Part shown: piece after piece, positions 1 to 7,943 of the stretch
Position numbering within the stretch: position 1 is the first letter of the stretch
Layout: every line of letters begins with the position of its first letter
NCBI RefSeq assembly: GCF_018829635.1
Contig: NZ_JAHKKG010000001.1
Coordinates: 930,001-994,000 of the forward strand
Reading direction: 5' to 3'
From: Paractinoplanes bogorensis
GTDB lineage: Bacteria; Actinomycetota; Actinomycetes; Mycobacteriales; Micromonosporaceae
Length of the DNA: 64,000 nucleotides
Translations under genes and position numbers: made by a program
Notes under the pieces: generated by a model
What the model was told of the DNA's origin: nothing
What the model saw: the letters and a program-made list of their open reading frames with translations, nothing else
Database searches by the model: none

Positions 1-29
1 TCACAAGACTCGGCACCAGGGCGCTCGGT

Positions 30-1427
30 TCAGCCGGCGGCGCGAGAGCCGAGGATCCGGCGGGCACCACGGCGCACCTCGGGCCGCGGATCGTCGAACA
101 GCCGCGACAGCAGATCGGCCGGCACCCGTCGCTCGAAGGGCCGCAACGCCCGGGCCGCCTCCCGGATCACCCCAGCCGCCGGATCCTGCAACAGAGGCAA
201 AAAGCGTTCCACCCGTACGGCGTCAATCGCCACGAGCGCACGCACGGCCGCGGCCCGGATCCGCGGGTCGGGGTGGCTGAGCAACGGCGTGAGCAGCGCC
301 TCGTCGTCGTAGCGGCCGACTTCGCCCAGACCCGCGACGAGCCCCGGCGTCGGGTGGGCGGTGACGGCCGCCCGGTAGTGGGAGAGCGGGTCGGCGATCC
401 GAGTGCGGGCGTAGGCGCGCACGAGCGGGGCCGGGTCGTCGGCGGCCGCCGCGACGTCGGCGTCGAGGCCGGAGAAGGCCATCTTGACCAGCGCCGCGAT
501 GCGGACACCGGAGAAGCGGGACGCCGCCATCCGGCGCAGATCGGCCGTGTCGGCGTGTCGCACCGCCGCCTCGGTGGCGCGCGAGCGGATCACCACGTCG
601 CCCTCGTGCAGCGCGAAATGCAGCAGCTCGGCCGAGGTCCACCGGTCGAGCTGCTCGCCGACGCCGAAGGCGAGCCGCCGGGGCGCCGGCCGCGGAGAAG
701 CCATCAGCAGCGGGGCGACCCGATCGAAGTTCGCCGCCGTCGCCGCGCGCACCTGCTCCATCGCCCAGCCACCCCGCATGCGCCCGGCGGTGTGGGCGGC
801 GATCGGCACCGCGGCCGGCAGGTAGACCTCAGGTTGCTCGGCGAGCAGGGCGGCCACCGCGACTCGGGCCGGCTCCCGCACCGGGCCGACCCAGTCGCCG
901 CTGCGCAGCACCAGGAACGGCATCACCCCGGGCGCGGGCCGAGCCGCCATGGCCAGCACCGCCTGCTCGCGCACCCGCCCGTCGCGATGCATGGACGCAA
1001 GCGCGAGCAGCTCATGCCCCAGCCCGCCGCGATGCAGGGAAGCCGGCACGGCCAGGTCACGCGCCCGCTCGTCGCGGTGTGAGGAAGCCATCTGGCGTTC
1101 GTGGCCGAAGCTGCGACGGAGGCGTTCCATCAGGCCGGGACCGGAGCCGGAGCTGGGCCGGTCGAGCCCGATCAGGGAGTCGGCCCGCTCCCACCAGGTG
1201 TGGCCGCGGAAGCGATCGTCGAGCTGCGTGACGAGGCGCGGTCGCTCGATCAGCGAGACGAGCGTGACGAGCGGGAACGGTGAGACCACGTCGGTCGGCA
1301 AGGCCGGCGAGATCGGCGAGGCCGGGGATGTCGGTGCGGCCGACGATCGGCCGAGCGCCACGAGCACGGCGTCCAGTGCCTCGCCGCCCCGCCGGGCGGC
1401 CTCGTCGAGCAACGGCGAAGCGGTCAT
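30..1427 (-). CDS. HEAT-repeat protein
   Basis: Protein of 465 residues that I cannot assign to a specific function. From about residue 130 onward it consists of helical repeats of roughly 30 residues with the pattern of HEAT or PBS-lyase repeats, for example segments reading HPDPRIRAAAVRAL and DPRPEVRRGARRIL near the C-terminus. Such repeats build superhelical scaffolds for protein binding. There is no signal peptide or membrane segment, so it is probably cytoplasmic. The N-terminal 50 residues are Ala/Pro/Ser-rich and low in complexity. The ATG start lies after a 269-base divergent gap shared with the LacI gene. No link to the sugar locus on the other side is visible. Confidence 0.7.
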   Translation of the reverse strand: MTASPLLDEAARRGGEALDAVLVALGRSSAAPTSPASPISPALPTDVVSPFPLVTLVSLIERPRLVTQLDDRFRGHTWWERADSLIGLDRPSSGSGPGLMERLRRSFGHERQMASSHRDERARDLAVPASLHRGGLGHELLALASMHRDGRVREQAVLAMAARPAPGVMPFLVLRSGDWVGPVREPARVAVAALLAEQPEVYLPAAVPIAAHTAGRMRGGWAMEQVRAATAANFDRVAPLLMASPRPAPRRLAFGVGEQLDRWTSAELLHFALHEGDVVIRSRATEAAVRHADTADLRRMAASRFSGVRIAALVKMAFSGLDADVAAAADDPAPLVRAYARTRIADPLSHYRAAVTAHPTPGLVAGLGEVGRYDDEALLTPLLSHPDPRIRAAAVRALVAIDAVRVERFLPLLQDPAAGVIREAARALRPFERRVPADLLSRLFDDPRPEVRRGARRILGSRAAG

Positions 1428-1604
1428 CGGGCCATCCTGCCGGGCCGTCCGGGGATCCGTCCGCTCGTTTTCTGTGCGGGGCGTTATGGAACTGTGGTGT
1501 AAGTCGATGCCGGGGGTTTCGTTGCGGAGAGCGACGGCTTAATCGCTTCACCAGGGGACGGGCGCGCACGCCACGCAACATCGCGGAAACACTCGACCGG
1601 GCGC

Positions 1605-1673
1605 TTGCAGGGTGGACTGCAAAGATGAACGTCGAAATCTGGAGTGGCTGCAAGTAGCGGTTCGAAATTTGCA
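1605..1673. promoter_or_regulatory. Candidate LacI operator cluster
   Basis: Four TTGCA/TGCAA half-sites lie in about 70 bases upstream of the LacI gene. TTGCAG at 1605-1610 and CTGCAA at 1617-1622 form an inverted repeat with a 6-base spacer. TGCAA at 1649-1653 and TTGCA at 1669-1673 form a wider pair. Sites centred on TTGCAA are common for actinobacterial LacI regulators, so autoregulation is plausible. No binding data are implied. Confidence 0.35.
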
Positions 1674-1690
1674 TTGATCTGACGTAGGAT
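1661..1690 (+). promoter_or_regulatory. Promoter of the LacI gene, probably leaderless
   Basis: TTCGAA at 1661-1666 and TAGGAT at 1685-1690 are separated by 18 bases. The -10 box ends six bases before the GTG start at 1697 and no ribosome-binding site is visible, so the transcript probably begins at the start codon. Confidence 0.45.
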
Positions 1691-1696
1691 TCCCGC

Positions 1697-2683
1697 GTGA
1701 CCAAACGTCTGGCCGAGGTGGCCAAGAAGGCGGGCGTCAGCGAGGCGACCGTCAGCCGGGTGCTCAACGGGCGCAGTGGCGTGAGCGAGGCGACCCGGGC
1801 GTCGGTGCTGACCGCGCTCGATGTGCTCGGCTACGAGCGGCCGACCAAGTTGCGCGGCGAGCGTGGCCGGCTGGTCGGGCTCGTGTTGCCCGAGCTGCAA
1901 AACCCGATCTTCCCGGCCCTGGCCGAGGTGGTCACCGCCTCGCTGGCTCAGCGCGGGTTCACGCCGCTGCTGGCGGCCCGCACGATCGGCGGTGTGCCCG
2001 AGCGCGACTACATCGAGATGCTGCTCGACCACCAGGTCTCGGGGGTCGTGTTCGCCGGTGGCTCCTATGCGCTGGCCGAGGCCGAGCACGGGCACTACCG
2101 GGCGCTCACCGATCGCCGCATGCCGGTTGTCATGGTCAACGCGGGCGTTGCTGACCTGGGGTTTCCGCACATCTCGACCGATGACGCGGTGGCCGTCGAG
2201 CAGGCGTACGGGCATCTGAGGTCCCTCGGTCACGAACGCATCGGCATGGTCATGGGCCCCGAGGATCATGTGCCGTCGCGGCGCAAGCTGGCCGGGCTCG
2301 AGGGCAAGGAGTTCTTCGTCGAGCGCACGAACTTCTCGATGGAGAGTGCCCGGCTGGCCGCGGCCAAGCTGATCGACCGCGGCGTGACCGGCATGATCTG
2401 CGCGTCCGACGTGCTCGCGCTCGGCTCGATCCGGGCCGCCCGCCGGCTCGGGCTCGACGTGCCGTCCGACGTCTCAGTGGTCGGCTTCGATGACTCGGCG
2501 TTGATGACCTGCACCGATCCGCCGTTGACGACCGTGCGGCAGCCGATCGAGATGATGGGCCAGGCCGCCGTCGACCTGCTCGTCAACCAGATCGAGGGCA
2601 GCGGCGTCGAGCCGGACGAACTTCTTTTCGAGCCGGAGCTCGTGGTCCGGGGTTCCACCGCCCCGGCCAAGAAAGCGGGCTGA
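1697..2683 (+). CDS. LacI-family regulator of the alpha-glucan locus
   Basis: A 328-residue LacI/GalR regulator, normal for the family. The N-terminal helix-turn-helix (about residues 4-24, LAEVAKKAGVSEATVSRVLNG with family hallmark TVSRVLN) is followed by a periplasmic-binding-like sugar domain with the usual VVGFDDS motif near residue 260. It should repress the ABC transporter and glycosidase genes that follow until a cognate oligosaccharide binds. It is separated from the next gene by a strong hairpin terminator, so it is transcribed on its own. The GTG at 1697 is chosen because it starts exactly at the helix-turn-helix domain. The inducer is inferred from the neighbours (GH87 and GH13 enzymes) to be an alpha-1,3-linked gluco-oligosaccharide. 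Confidence 0.9.
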   Translation: MTKRLAEVAKKAGVSEATVSRVLNGRSGVSEATRASVLTALDVLGYERPTKLRGERGRLVGLVLPELQNPIFPALAEVVTASLAQRGFTPLLAARTIGGVPERDYIEMLLDHQVSGVVFAGGSYALAEAEHGHYRALTDRRMPVVMVNAGVADLGFPHISTDDAVAVEQAYGHLRSLGHERIGMVMGPEDHVPSRRKLAGLEGKEFFVERTNFSMESARLAAAKLIDRGVTGMICASDVLALGSIRAARRLGLDVPSDVSVVGFDDSALMTCTDPPLTTVRQPIEMMGQAAVDLLVNQIEGSGVEPDELLFEPELVVRGSTAPAKKAG

Positions 2684-2700
2684 CCAGCAAGTTTGTTTAC

Positions 2701-2730
2701 CGAAGGGCGGGCCGATCGGCCCGCCCTTCG
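2701..2730 (+). terminator. Terminator after the LacI gene
   Basis: A perfect 30-base palindrome starting CGAAGGGCGGGCC lies 17 bases after the LacI stop codon. It can form a very stable GC hairpin. A T-rich run follows only about 30 bases later, so it is not a classical U-tract terminator. Confidence 0.7.
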
Positions 2731-2784
2731 TCGTGTGCGCACATCTGACGGCCCGTCGAGTTTTTTCTTACATCAGTCGGCTTC

Positions 2785-2813
2785 TTGCGGCGACCCGTAG
2801 GACTTTGTATCGT
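2785..2813 (+). promoter_or_regulatory. Promoter of the sugar ABC transporter operon
   Basis: TTGCGG at 2785-2790 and TATCGT at 2808-2813 are spaced by 17 bases, a good housekeeping-sigma arrangement for a high-GC organism. This leaves a leader of about 110 bases before the binding-protein start at 2931. Confidence 0.45.
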
Positions 2814-2930
2814 CACCTCCACGAAACATGACGAGAGACCTGGATCACAAGGTCCTCGTCGGTAACCGTGACGACACCGCAACTCGAATTCATGGCCCTG
2901 GATAGAACCCGTTCCCGAAGGGATGGACAG

Positions 2931-4313
2931 ATGTCCGTACCGCAGTACCGGAAGGCGGCGGCGCTCGCGCTCGCGGCCGGCCTGGGGATCAGCCTGGCGG
3001 CGTGCTCGACCAAGAGCAACGACGACTCCGGGACTGACGTCAGTGGCAAGGTCACCATCACCGTCGACTGCCAGCCGGTCGGCGCGCAGAAGGAGCTCCT
3101 GGCGAACTGGAACGCCGACGTCGAGGCGTTCCAGAAGGAGAACCCCGACATCACCATCAAGAGCGTCAGCGTCGGCGAGCAGTGCAACAACCCGCCGGAC
3201 TTCACCGCCCGCCTGGCCGGCGGCACGATGACCGACGTCTTCTACGGCTACATGACCGACCTGCAGCAGGTGCTCGACTCGGGCCAGGCGATGGACATCA
3301 CCTCGGCCGTCAGCAAGGACACCATCCCGACCTGGGACAGCGTCGACCCGGCGATCAAGGACGTCTTCACCGAGGAGGGCAAGCTCTACGCCATCCCGGT
3401 CAAGAACTACTCGATGGGCCTGGTCTACAACAAGACGCTGTTCAAGAAGGCCGGTCTGGACGCGGCCAACCCGCCCAAGACCTGGGCCGAGGTGCGCGCG
3501 GCGGCCAAGAAGATCGCCGCGACGGGCGGCGGCGTGGCCGGCTACTCGGAGTACAGCGCGGGCAACACCGGCGGCTGGCACTTCACCGCCGAGACGTACT
3601 CGCAGGGTGGCCGGGTGCTCAGCGAGGACGGCAAGAAGGCCGCCTTCAACGACGCCGCCGGCAAGCAGGTGCTGCAGAACCTCAAGGACATGCGCTACGG
3701 CGACAACAGCATGGGCAGCCGCCAGCTGCTGCAGTGGGGCGACCTGCTGACCAACGCCGGCGCGGGCAAGGTCGGCATGTTCATCGGTGCGCCCGACGCC
3801 ACCCAGGCGATCGTCAGCCAGTTCCAGGGCAAGTACGAGGACTGGGCGATGGGCCCGATGCCCGGTCAGGACGGCCCGGCCAAGGGCACGCTCGGCGGCG
3901 GTGAGGGCTACTTCTTCAAGAAGGGCCTGAGCGACGCCCAGGTCAAGGCCGGTCTCAAGTGGATCGCCTACCAGAAGCTCACGCCCGGCAAGGGCCAGTT
4001 CGACTACGCCCGGGCCAAGCCGCAGAACTACCCGGTCGGCCTGCCCCAGCCGCTGCTGTTCACCAACGGCAGCGAGGCGCAGAAGCAGGAGCTCGACCTG
4101 CGCAAGGCCAACGCCAACATCGACACGGCCAACTTCAAGGTGTTCGAGGACAACCCGGTGCCGATCGTCGGGGAGCCGCGCAACGCCCAGGCCATCTACG
4201 CGGTGCTCGACTCGGCGGTGTCCGGGGTGCTGACCAACCCCAACTCCAACATCGACGCACTGCTCAAGACGGCCGAGACGAAGGTCAACCAGCTCCAGGC
4301 CGCCGGTAGCTGA
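2931..4313 (+). CDS. Sugar ABC transporter substrate-binding lipoprotein
   Basis: A 460-residue family 1 extracellular solute-binding protein. The N-terminus is a lipoprotein signal ending in the lipobox LAAC, with the lipidated Cys at about residue 25. The mature domain has the usual two-lobe sugar-binding features, including PVKNYSMGLVYNKTLFKKAG and a C-terminal helix. The ATG at 2931 is preferred over an in-frame start at 2868 because it is preceded by GAAGGGA and directly precedes the signal peptide. It opens the operon with two permeases and glycosidases. From that context I infer that it binds oligosaccharides released from alpha-1,3-glucan. The ligand cannot be read from the sequence. 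Confidence 0.9.
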   Translation: MSVPQYRKAAALALAAGLGISLAACSTKSNDDSGTDVSGKVTITVDCQPVGAQKELLANWNADVEAFQKENPDITIKSVSVGEQCNNPPDFTARLAGGTMTDVFYGYMTDLQQVLDSGQAMDITSAVSKDTIPTWDSVDPAIKDVFTEEGKLYAIPVKNYSMGLVYNKTLFKKAGLDAANPPKTWAEVRAAAKKIAATGGGVAGYSEYSAGNTGGWHFTAETYSQGGRVLSEDGKKAAFNDAAGKQVLQNLKDMRYGDNSMGSRQLLQWGDLLTNAGAGKVGMFIGAPDATQAIVSQFQGKYEDWAMGPMPGQDGPAKGTLGGGEGYFFKKGLSDAQVKAGLKWIAYQKLTPGKGQFDYARAKPQNYPVGLPQPLLFTNGSEAQKQELDLRKANANIDTANFKVFEDNPVPIVGEPRNAQAIYAVLDSAVSGVLTNPNSNIDALLKTAETKVNQLQAAGS

Positions 4314-4369
4314 TCAACGGGGGGTGCGGGAGCCGGCGACGGCTCCCGCACCTGATGAAGGAGTTCGCC

Positions 4370-5311
4370 TTGGCGACCATGACCGCCCCCGGCGTCACCA
4401 CGCAGCCCGCGCCGGCTCCGATCAAGAAAAGCAGCAAGACCGGCCGCAAGGTCCGCGACAACCTCACCGGGCACGCGTTCCTGATCGGGGCGGTCGTCTG
4501 CTTCGCCCTGTTCATGTGGTTCCCGATGGTCCGCGGCATCGTGATGAGCTTCCAGCGCACCCGCCGGGGTGAGACGAGCTGGGTCGGCTGGGACAACTAC
4601 ACCCGCATCATCGCCGACCCGAGCTTCTGGATCGCCTGGAAGAACACGTTTCTGTTCACCGCGCTGGCCCTGGTCGTCGGGTACGTGCTGCCGTTCTTCA
4701 TCGCGATCCTGCTCAACGAGCTGCGCCACGCCAAGGGCTACCTGCGGATCCTGGTCTACCTGCCGGTGATGCTGCCGCCCGCCTCGGCGCTGTTCCTCTT
4801 CAAGTACTACGCGTACGACCCGAGCGACGCCGGCCTGTTCAACGCCGTCCTCAAGTTCCTGCACCTGCCCACCTCGGAGTGGATGCAGTCGCCGACGATG
4901 ACGATCCCGGCCATGGTGATCGCGTCGACCTGGATGAACCTGGGCAGCGCGGTGCTGATCTACCTGGCGTCGCTGCAGAACATCCCGGGCGAGCTGTACG
5001 AGGCGGCCGAGCTCGACGGCGCGGGCGTATGGCGGCGGATCTGGAACGTCACGATCCCGCAGACCCGGCTCATCCTCGCGCTGCTGGCGATGCTGCAGAT
5101 CGTGGCCACCATGCAGCTGTTCATCGAGCCGCTGATCCTGGCCAACGGGGCCGGCACGCAGGACTCGGCGACCTCGGTGGCCTACCTCATCTATCAGCAC
5201 GGCTTCTTCCAGAACGACCTGAACGGCGCGGCCGCCCTCGGCGTGATCATGCTGATCGTTCTGGCCGCGTTCTCCGCCGTGTACGTGCGACTGACCACGA
5301 AGCAGGACTGA
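4370..5311 (+). CDS. Sugar ABC transporter permease (MalF-like)
   Basis: About 313 residues with six predicted membrane segments after a polar N-terminal tail. The EAA loop that contacts the ATPase is visible as YEAAELDGAGVWRRIW followed by IPQTR, around residue 215. It is the MalF-type partner of the next gene, whose start lies four bases after this stop. The chosen start is the TTG at 4370, placed 7 bases after AAGGAG. An ATG at 4355 upstream overlaps that ribosome-binding site and an ATG at 4379 is the alternative. No ATPase gene lies nearby, so the pair probably uses a shared MsiK-type ATPase encoded elsewhere. Confidence 0.9.
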   Translation: MATMTAPGVTTQPAPAPIKKSSKTGRKVRDNLTGHAFLIGAVVCFALFMWFPMVRGIVMSFQRTRRGETSWVGWDNYTRIIADPSFWIAWKNTFLFTALALVVGYVLPFFIAILLNELRHAKGYLRILVYLPVMLPPASALFLFKYYAYDPSDAGLFNAVLKFLHLPTSEWMQSPTMTIPAMVIASTWMNLGSAVLIYLASLQNIPGELYEAAELDGAGVWRRIWNVTIPQTRLILALLAMLQIVATMQLFIEPLILANGAGTQDSATSVAYLIYQHGFFQNDLNGAAALGVIMLIVLAAFSAVYVRLTTKQD

Positions 5312-5315
5312 AGCC

Positions 5316-6197
5316 ATGGCCGATGGAACCCGGACCCTCATCTCGCAGGCGCAGTTGCAGCGCGGCCGCGGCAGGTACCTCTACTGGGCGCTGCTGATCC
5401 TGGTGGTCGGCGGGTTCACCCTGGTCTTCCTGGGCCCGCTCTACTGGATGGTCACCGGCGCGCTGAAGAGCGGCCAGGAGGTAGCGCAGACCCCGCCGAC
5501 GCTGTGGCCGCACGACCCGCAGCTGCAGAACTACGCCGACGCCTGGAACAACCTGGACCTGGCCAAGCTGATGTTCAACACCTTCTACTACGCGGCCGGC
5601 GCGGTCTTCTTCCAACTCGTCTTCGACACCGCGGCCGCGTACGCCCTCTCGAAGCTGCGCCCGGTCTTCGGCAACGTGATCCTCGGGGCGATGCTGGCCA
5701 CGCTGATGATCCCGGCCATGGTGCTGATCGTCCCGCAGTACGTGACCGCCATCGACCTGCCGATCGTGCACGTCAACCTGCTCGACTCGCCGTGGGCGCT
5801 GTGGCTGCCGCTGATCGCCAACGCGTTCAACATCTTCCTGCTCAAGCGGTTCTTCGACTCGATCCCGGAGGACCTGATCGCGGCGGCCCAGGTGGACGGC
5901 GCGTCGCCGCTGCGCACGCTGTGGTCGATCATCCTGCCGATGTCCCGGCCGATCCTCGGCGTGGTGTCGATCTTCGCGGTGACCGCGGTCTGGAAGGACT
6001 TCCTCTGGCCCAAGCTGGTCATGCCGTCGCCCGAGACGCGCACGCTCAGCGTGGGCATCTACGCCTTCTCCGGTGGGACGCCGATGAACGTCGTCATCGC
6101 CGCCTCGGTCATCGCCGCCATCCCGACGGTGATCATCTTCCTGCTCTTCCAGCGAAACATCATGTCGGGCCTGACGTCCGGCAGCCTCAAGGGCTAG
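5316..6197 (+). CDS. Sugar ABC transporter permease (MalG-like)
   Basis: A 293-residue inner-membrane permease with six membrane segments and the EAA loop LIAAAQVDGASPLRTLWSI near residue 190. It forms the heterodimeric channel with the preceding permease, to which it is translationally close (four-base gap). After the stop there is a 132-base gap with small repeats before the alpha-glucosidase gene, so read-through into the glycosidase genes may be partial. Confidence 0.9.
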   Translation: MADGTRTLISQAQLQRGRGRYLYWALLILVVGGFTLVFLGPLYWMVTGALKSGQEVAQTPPTLWPHDPQLQNYADAWNNLDLAKLMFNTFYYAAGAVFFQLVFDTAAAYALSKLRPVFGNVILGAMLATLMIPAMVLIVPQYVTAIDLPIVHVNLLDSPWALWLPLIANAFNIFLLKRFFDSIPEDLIAAAQVDGASPLRTLWSIILPMSRPILGVVSIFAVTAVWKDFLWPKLVMPSPETRTLSVGIYAFSGGTPMNVVIAASVIAAIPTVIIFLLFQRNIMSGLTSGSLKG

Positions 6198-6204
6198 CGC
6201 GCCC

Positions 6205-6263
6205 GGAACGAGGCGCGCGAACGAAGCGCGCCCAAGCGAAGCGGCGCGAAACGAAGCGCGCCC
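6205..6263. repeat. Short degenerate repeats after the permease gene
   Basis: The 13-base word ACGAAGCGCGCCC occurs exactly at 6221-6233 and again at 6251-6263, 30 bases apart. A relative (GGAACGAGGCGCGC) lies at 6205-6218. The surrounding 80 bases are built almost entirely from CGAA and GCGCGC words. Confidence 0.5.
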
Positions 6264-6280
6264 GAAACGAACGAAATGGG

Positions 6281-6297
6281 CGGCCGTTGAACGGCCG
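6281..6297 (+). terminator. Intercistronic hairpin before the alpha-glucosidase
   Basis: CGGCCGTT and AACGGCCG form 8-base perfect arms around one central base. There is no T-run, so it may stabilise the upstream transporter mRNA or attenuate rather than terminate. Confidence 0.35.
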
Positions 6298-6329
6298 TCG
6301 GACCCAGCGTGCACAGAAAGCGGGTAAAA

Positions 6330-7907
6330 GTGTCTCTCCAAGATTCCCAGTGGTGGCGTGACGCGGTGATCTACCAGGTCTATCCGCGCAGCTACGCCGA
6401 CGCGAACGGCGACGGCGTCGGCGACATCGCCGGCATCCGGGCACACCTGGGACACCTGAGCGCGCTCGGCGTCGACGCGATCTGGATGAGCCCCTGGTAC
6501 CCGTCGCCGATGGCCGACGCCGGCTACGACGTGGCCGACTTCCGCGACATCGACCCCGCCTTCGGCACGCTGGCCGACGCCGAAGCGCTGATCGCGGAGG
6601 CCAAGCAGGCCGGCATCCGGATGATCGTCGACATCGTCCCGAACCACATCAGCAGCGAGCACCCCTGGTTCAAGGCGGCGCTGGCCAGTCCCGATGCGCC
6701 CGAGCGCGACTACTTCTGGTTCCGGCCGGGCCGGGGCGGCAACGGTGACGAGATGCCGACGGACTGGCGGGGGGAGTTCGGCGGCACCACCTGGACGCGT
6801 ACGGCGGACGGGTCTTGGTATTTGCACTTGTTCACACCCGAGCAGCCGGACCTGAACTGGGATCACCCGGACGTGCGGGCCGAGTTCGAGAGCATCCTGC
6901 GGTTCTGGTTCGACCGCGGGGTCGACGGCATCCGGATCGACTCGGCCGCCCTGCTGCTCAAGGACCCGGAACTGCCCGAGGTGCTCGAGGACAACCCGCA
7001 CCCGTTCCACGACCTCGACGGCGTGCACGAGGTCTATCGGGCGTGGCGGCGCGTGGCCGATTCGTACGGGAAGGATCGGGCCTTGATCGGTGAGGTCTGG
7101 ATGCCCGACATCGAGCGGTTCGCCAACTATCTGCGGCCCGACGAGCTGCACGCGGCGTTCAACTTCGACCTGCTCGGCTGTGCCTGGGATCCGCGGCTCA
7201 TGCGCGAGAGCGTCGACCGCACACTGGACGCGCACAAGGCGATCGGCGCGCCGGCCACCTGGGTGCTGTCCAATCACGACGTGACCCGGCACGTGACCCG
7301 GTACGGGCGCGAGGACACCACGTTCAGCTTCGAGAACAACCTCGACGGCACCCCGGTCGACCTCGAGATGGGCACCCGCCGGGCCCGGGCCGCGGCGCTG
7401 CTCTCGCTGTCGCTGCCCGGCGCCACCTATATCTATCAGGGCGAGGAACTCGGGCTCTGGGAGAACGAGAACATCCCGCCCGAGCAGTTCCAGGACCCGA
7501 TGTGGGGCCGTCGCGGGCACAGCCGCGACGGCTGCCGGGTGCCGCTGCCGTGGACCGGGGACGAGGCGCCGTTCGGCTTCACCACCGCCACCCCCTGGCT
7601 GCCCCAGCCGGCCGAGTGGAAGGACCGCACGGTGCAGGCCCAGACCGGCGACCCGAACTCGATGCTTGAGCTCTACCGCTCGGCGATCGCGCTGCGCCGC
7701 ACGTCGGTTCGGGAGGCGTTCGCCTGGCTCGACCTCGGGCCGGATGTGCTGGCCTTCTGCCGCGGCCACGACTTCGCCTGCGTTCTCAACATGTCGGGCG
7801 CCCCCATCGCCCTGCCCGCTCACGATTCCGTTCTGCTCGCCAGTGGACCTCTCGACGGTGACCGCCTCCCCCAGGACACCGCCGTGTGGCTGCGCATGCA
7901 TTCGTAA
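6330..7907 (+). CDS. Cytoplasmic GH13 alpha-glucosidase
   Basis: A 525-residue glycoside hydrolase of family 13 without a signal peptide. The (beta/alpha)8 barrel starts at once (WWRDAVIYQVYPRSYADANGDG). The conserved regions are readable: DIVPNHIS, GIRIDSAALL with the nucleophile Asp, LIGEVW with the acid Glu, and SNHDVTR with the transition-state Asp. The residue after the nucleophile is Ser rather than the Val typical of alpha-1,6-specific enzymes. It should release glucose from short alpha-glucosides inside the cell, presumably imported nigero- and malto-oligosaccharides. The GTG at 6330 is chosen as nearest the domain start; GTG 6309 is an alternative. The next gene starts 36 bases later. 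Confidence 0.88.
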   Translation: MSLQDSQWWRDAVIYQVYPRSYADANGDGVGDIAGIRAHLGHLSALGVDAIWMSPWYPSPMADAGYDVADFRDIDPAFGTLADAEALIAEAKQAGIRMIVDIVPNHISSEHPWFKAALASPDAPERDYFWFRPGRGGNGDEMPTDWRGEFGGTTWTRTADGSWYLHLFTPEQPDLNWDHPDVRAEFESILRFWFDRGVDGIRIDSAALLLKDPELPEVLEDNPHPFHDLDGVHEVYRAWRRVADSYGKDRALIGEVWMPDIERFANYLRPDELHAAFNFDLLGCAWDPRLMRESVDRTLDAHKAIGAPATWVLSNHDVTRHVTRYGREDTTFSFENNLDGTPVDLEMGTRRARAAALLSLSLPGATYIYQGEELGLWENENIPPEQFQDPMWGRRGHSRDGCRVPLPWTGDEAPFGFTTATPWLPQPAEWKDRTVQAQTGDPNSMLELYRSAIALRRTSVREAFAWLDLGPDVLAFCRGHDFACVLNMSGAPIALPAHDSVLLASGPLDGDRLPQDTAVWLRMHS

Positions 7908-7943
7908 CACCCGGGGGCTGGCCACCTTTCGAAAGGGATCCCC

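Noticed and set aside
6330..7907. GH13 enzyme considered as trehalose synthase
   Set aside because: It is of plain alpha-glucosidase length, lacks the extra C-terminal maltokinase-like part and sits in a sugar-import operon.
5247..7925. Minus-strand open frame of about 890 codons opposite permease and GH13 genes
   Set aside because: The plus-strand genes carry all conserved motifs of their families; the antisense translation is compositionally biased and shows no domain.
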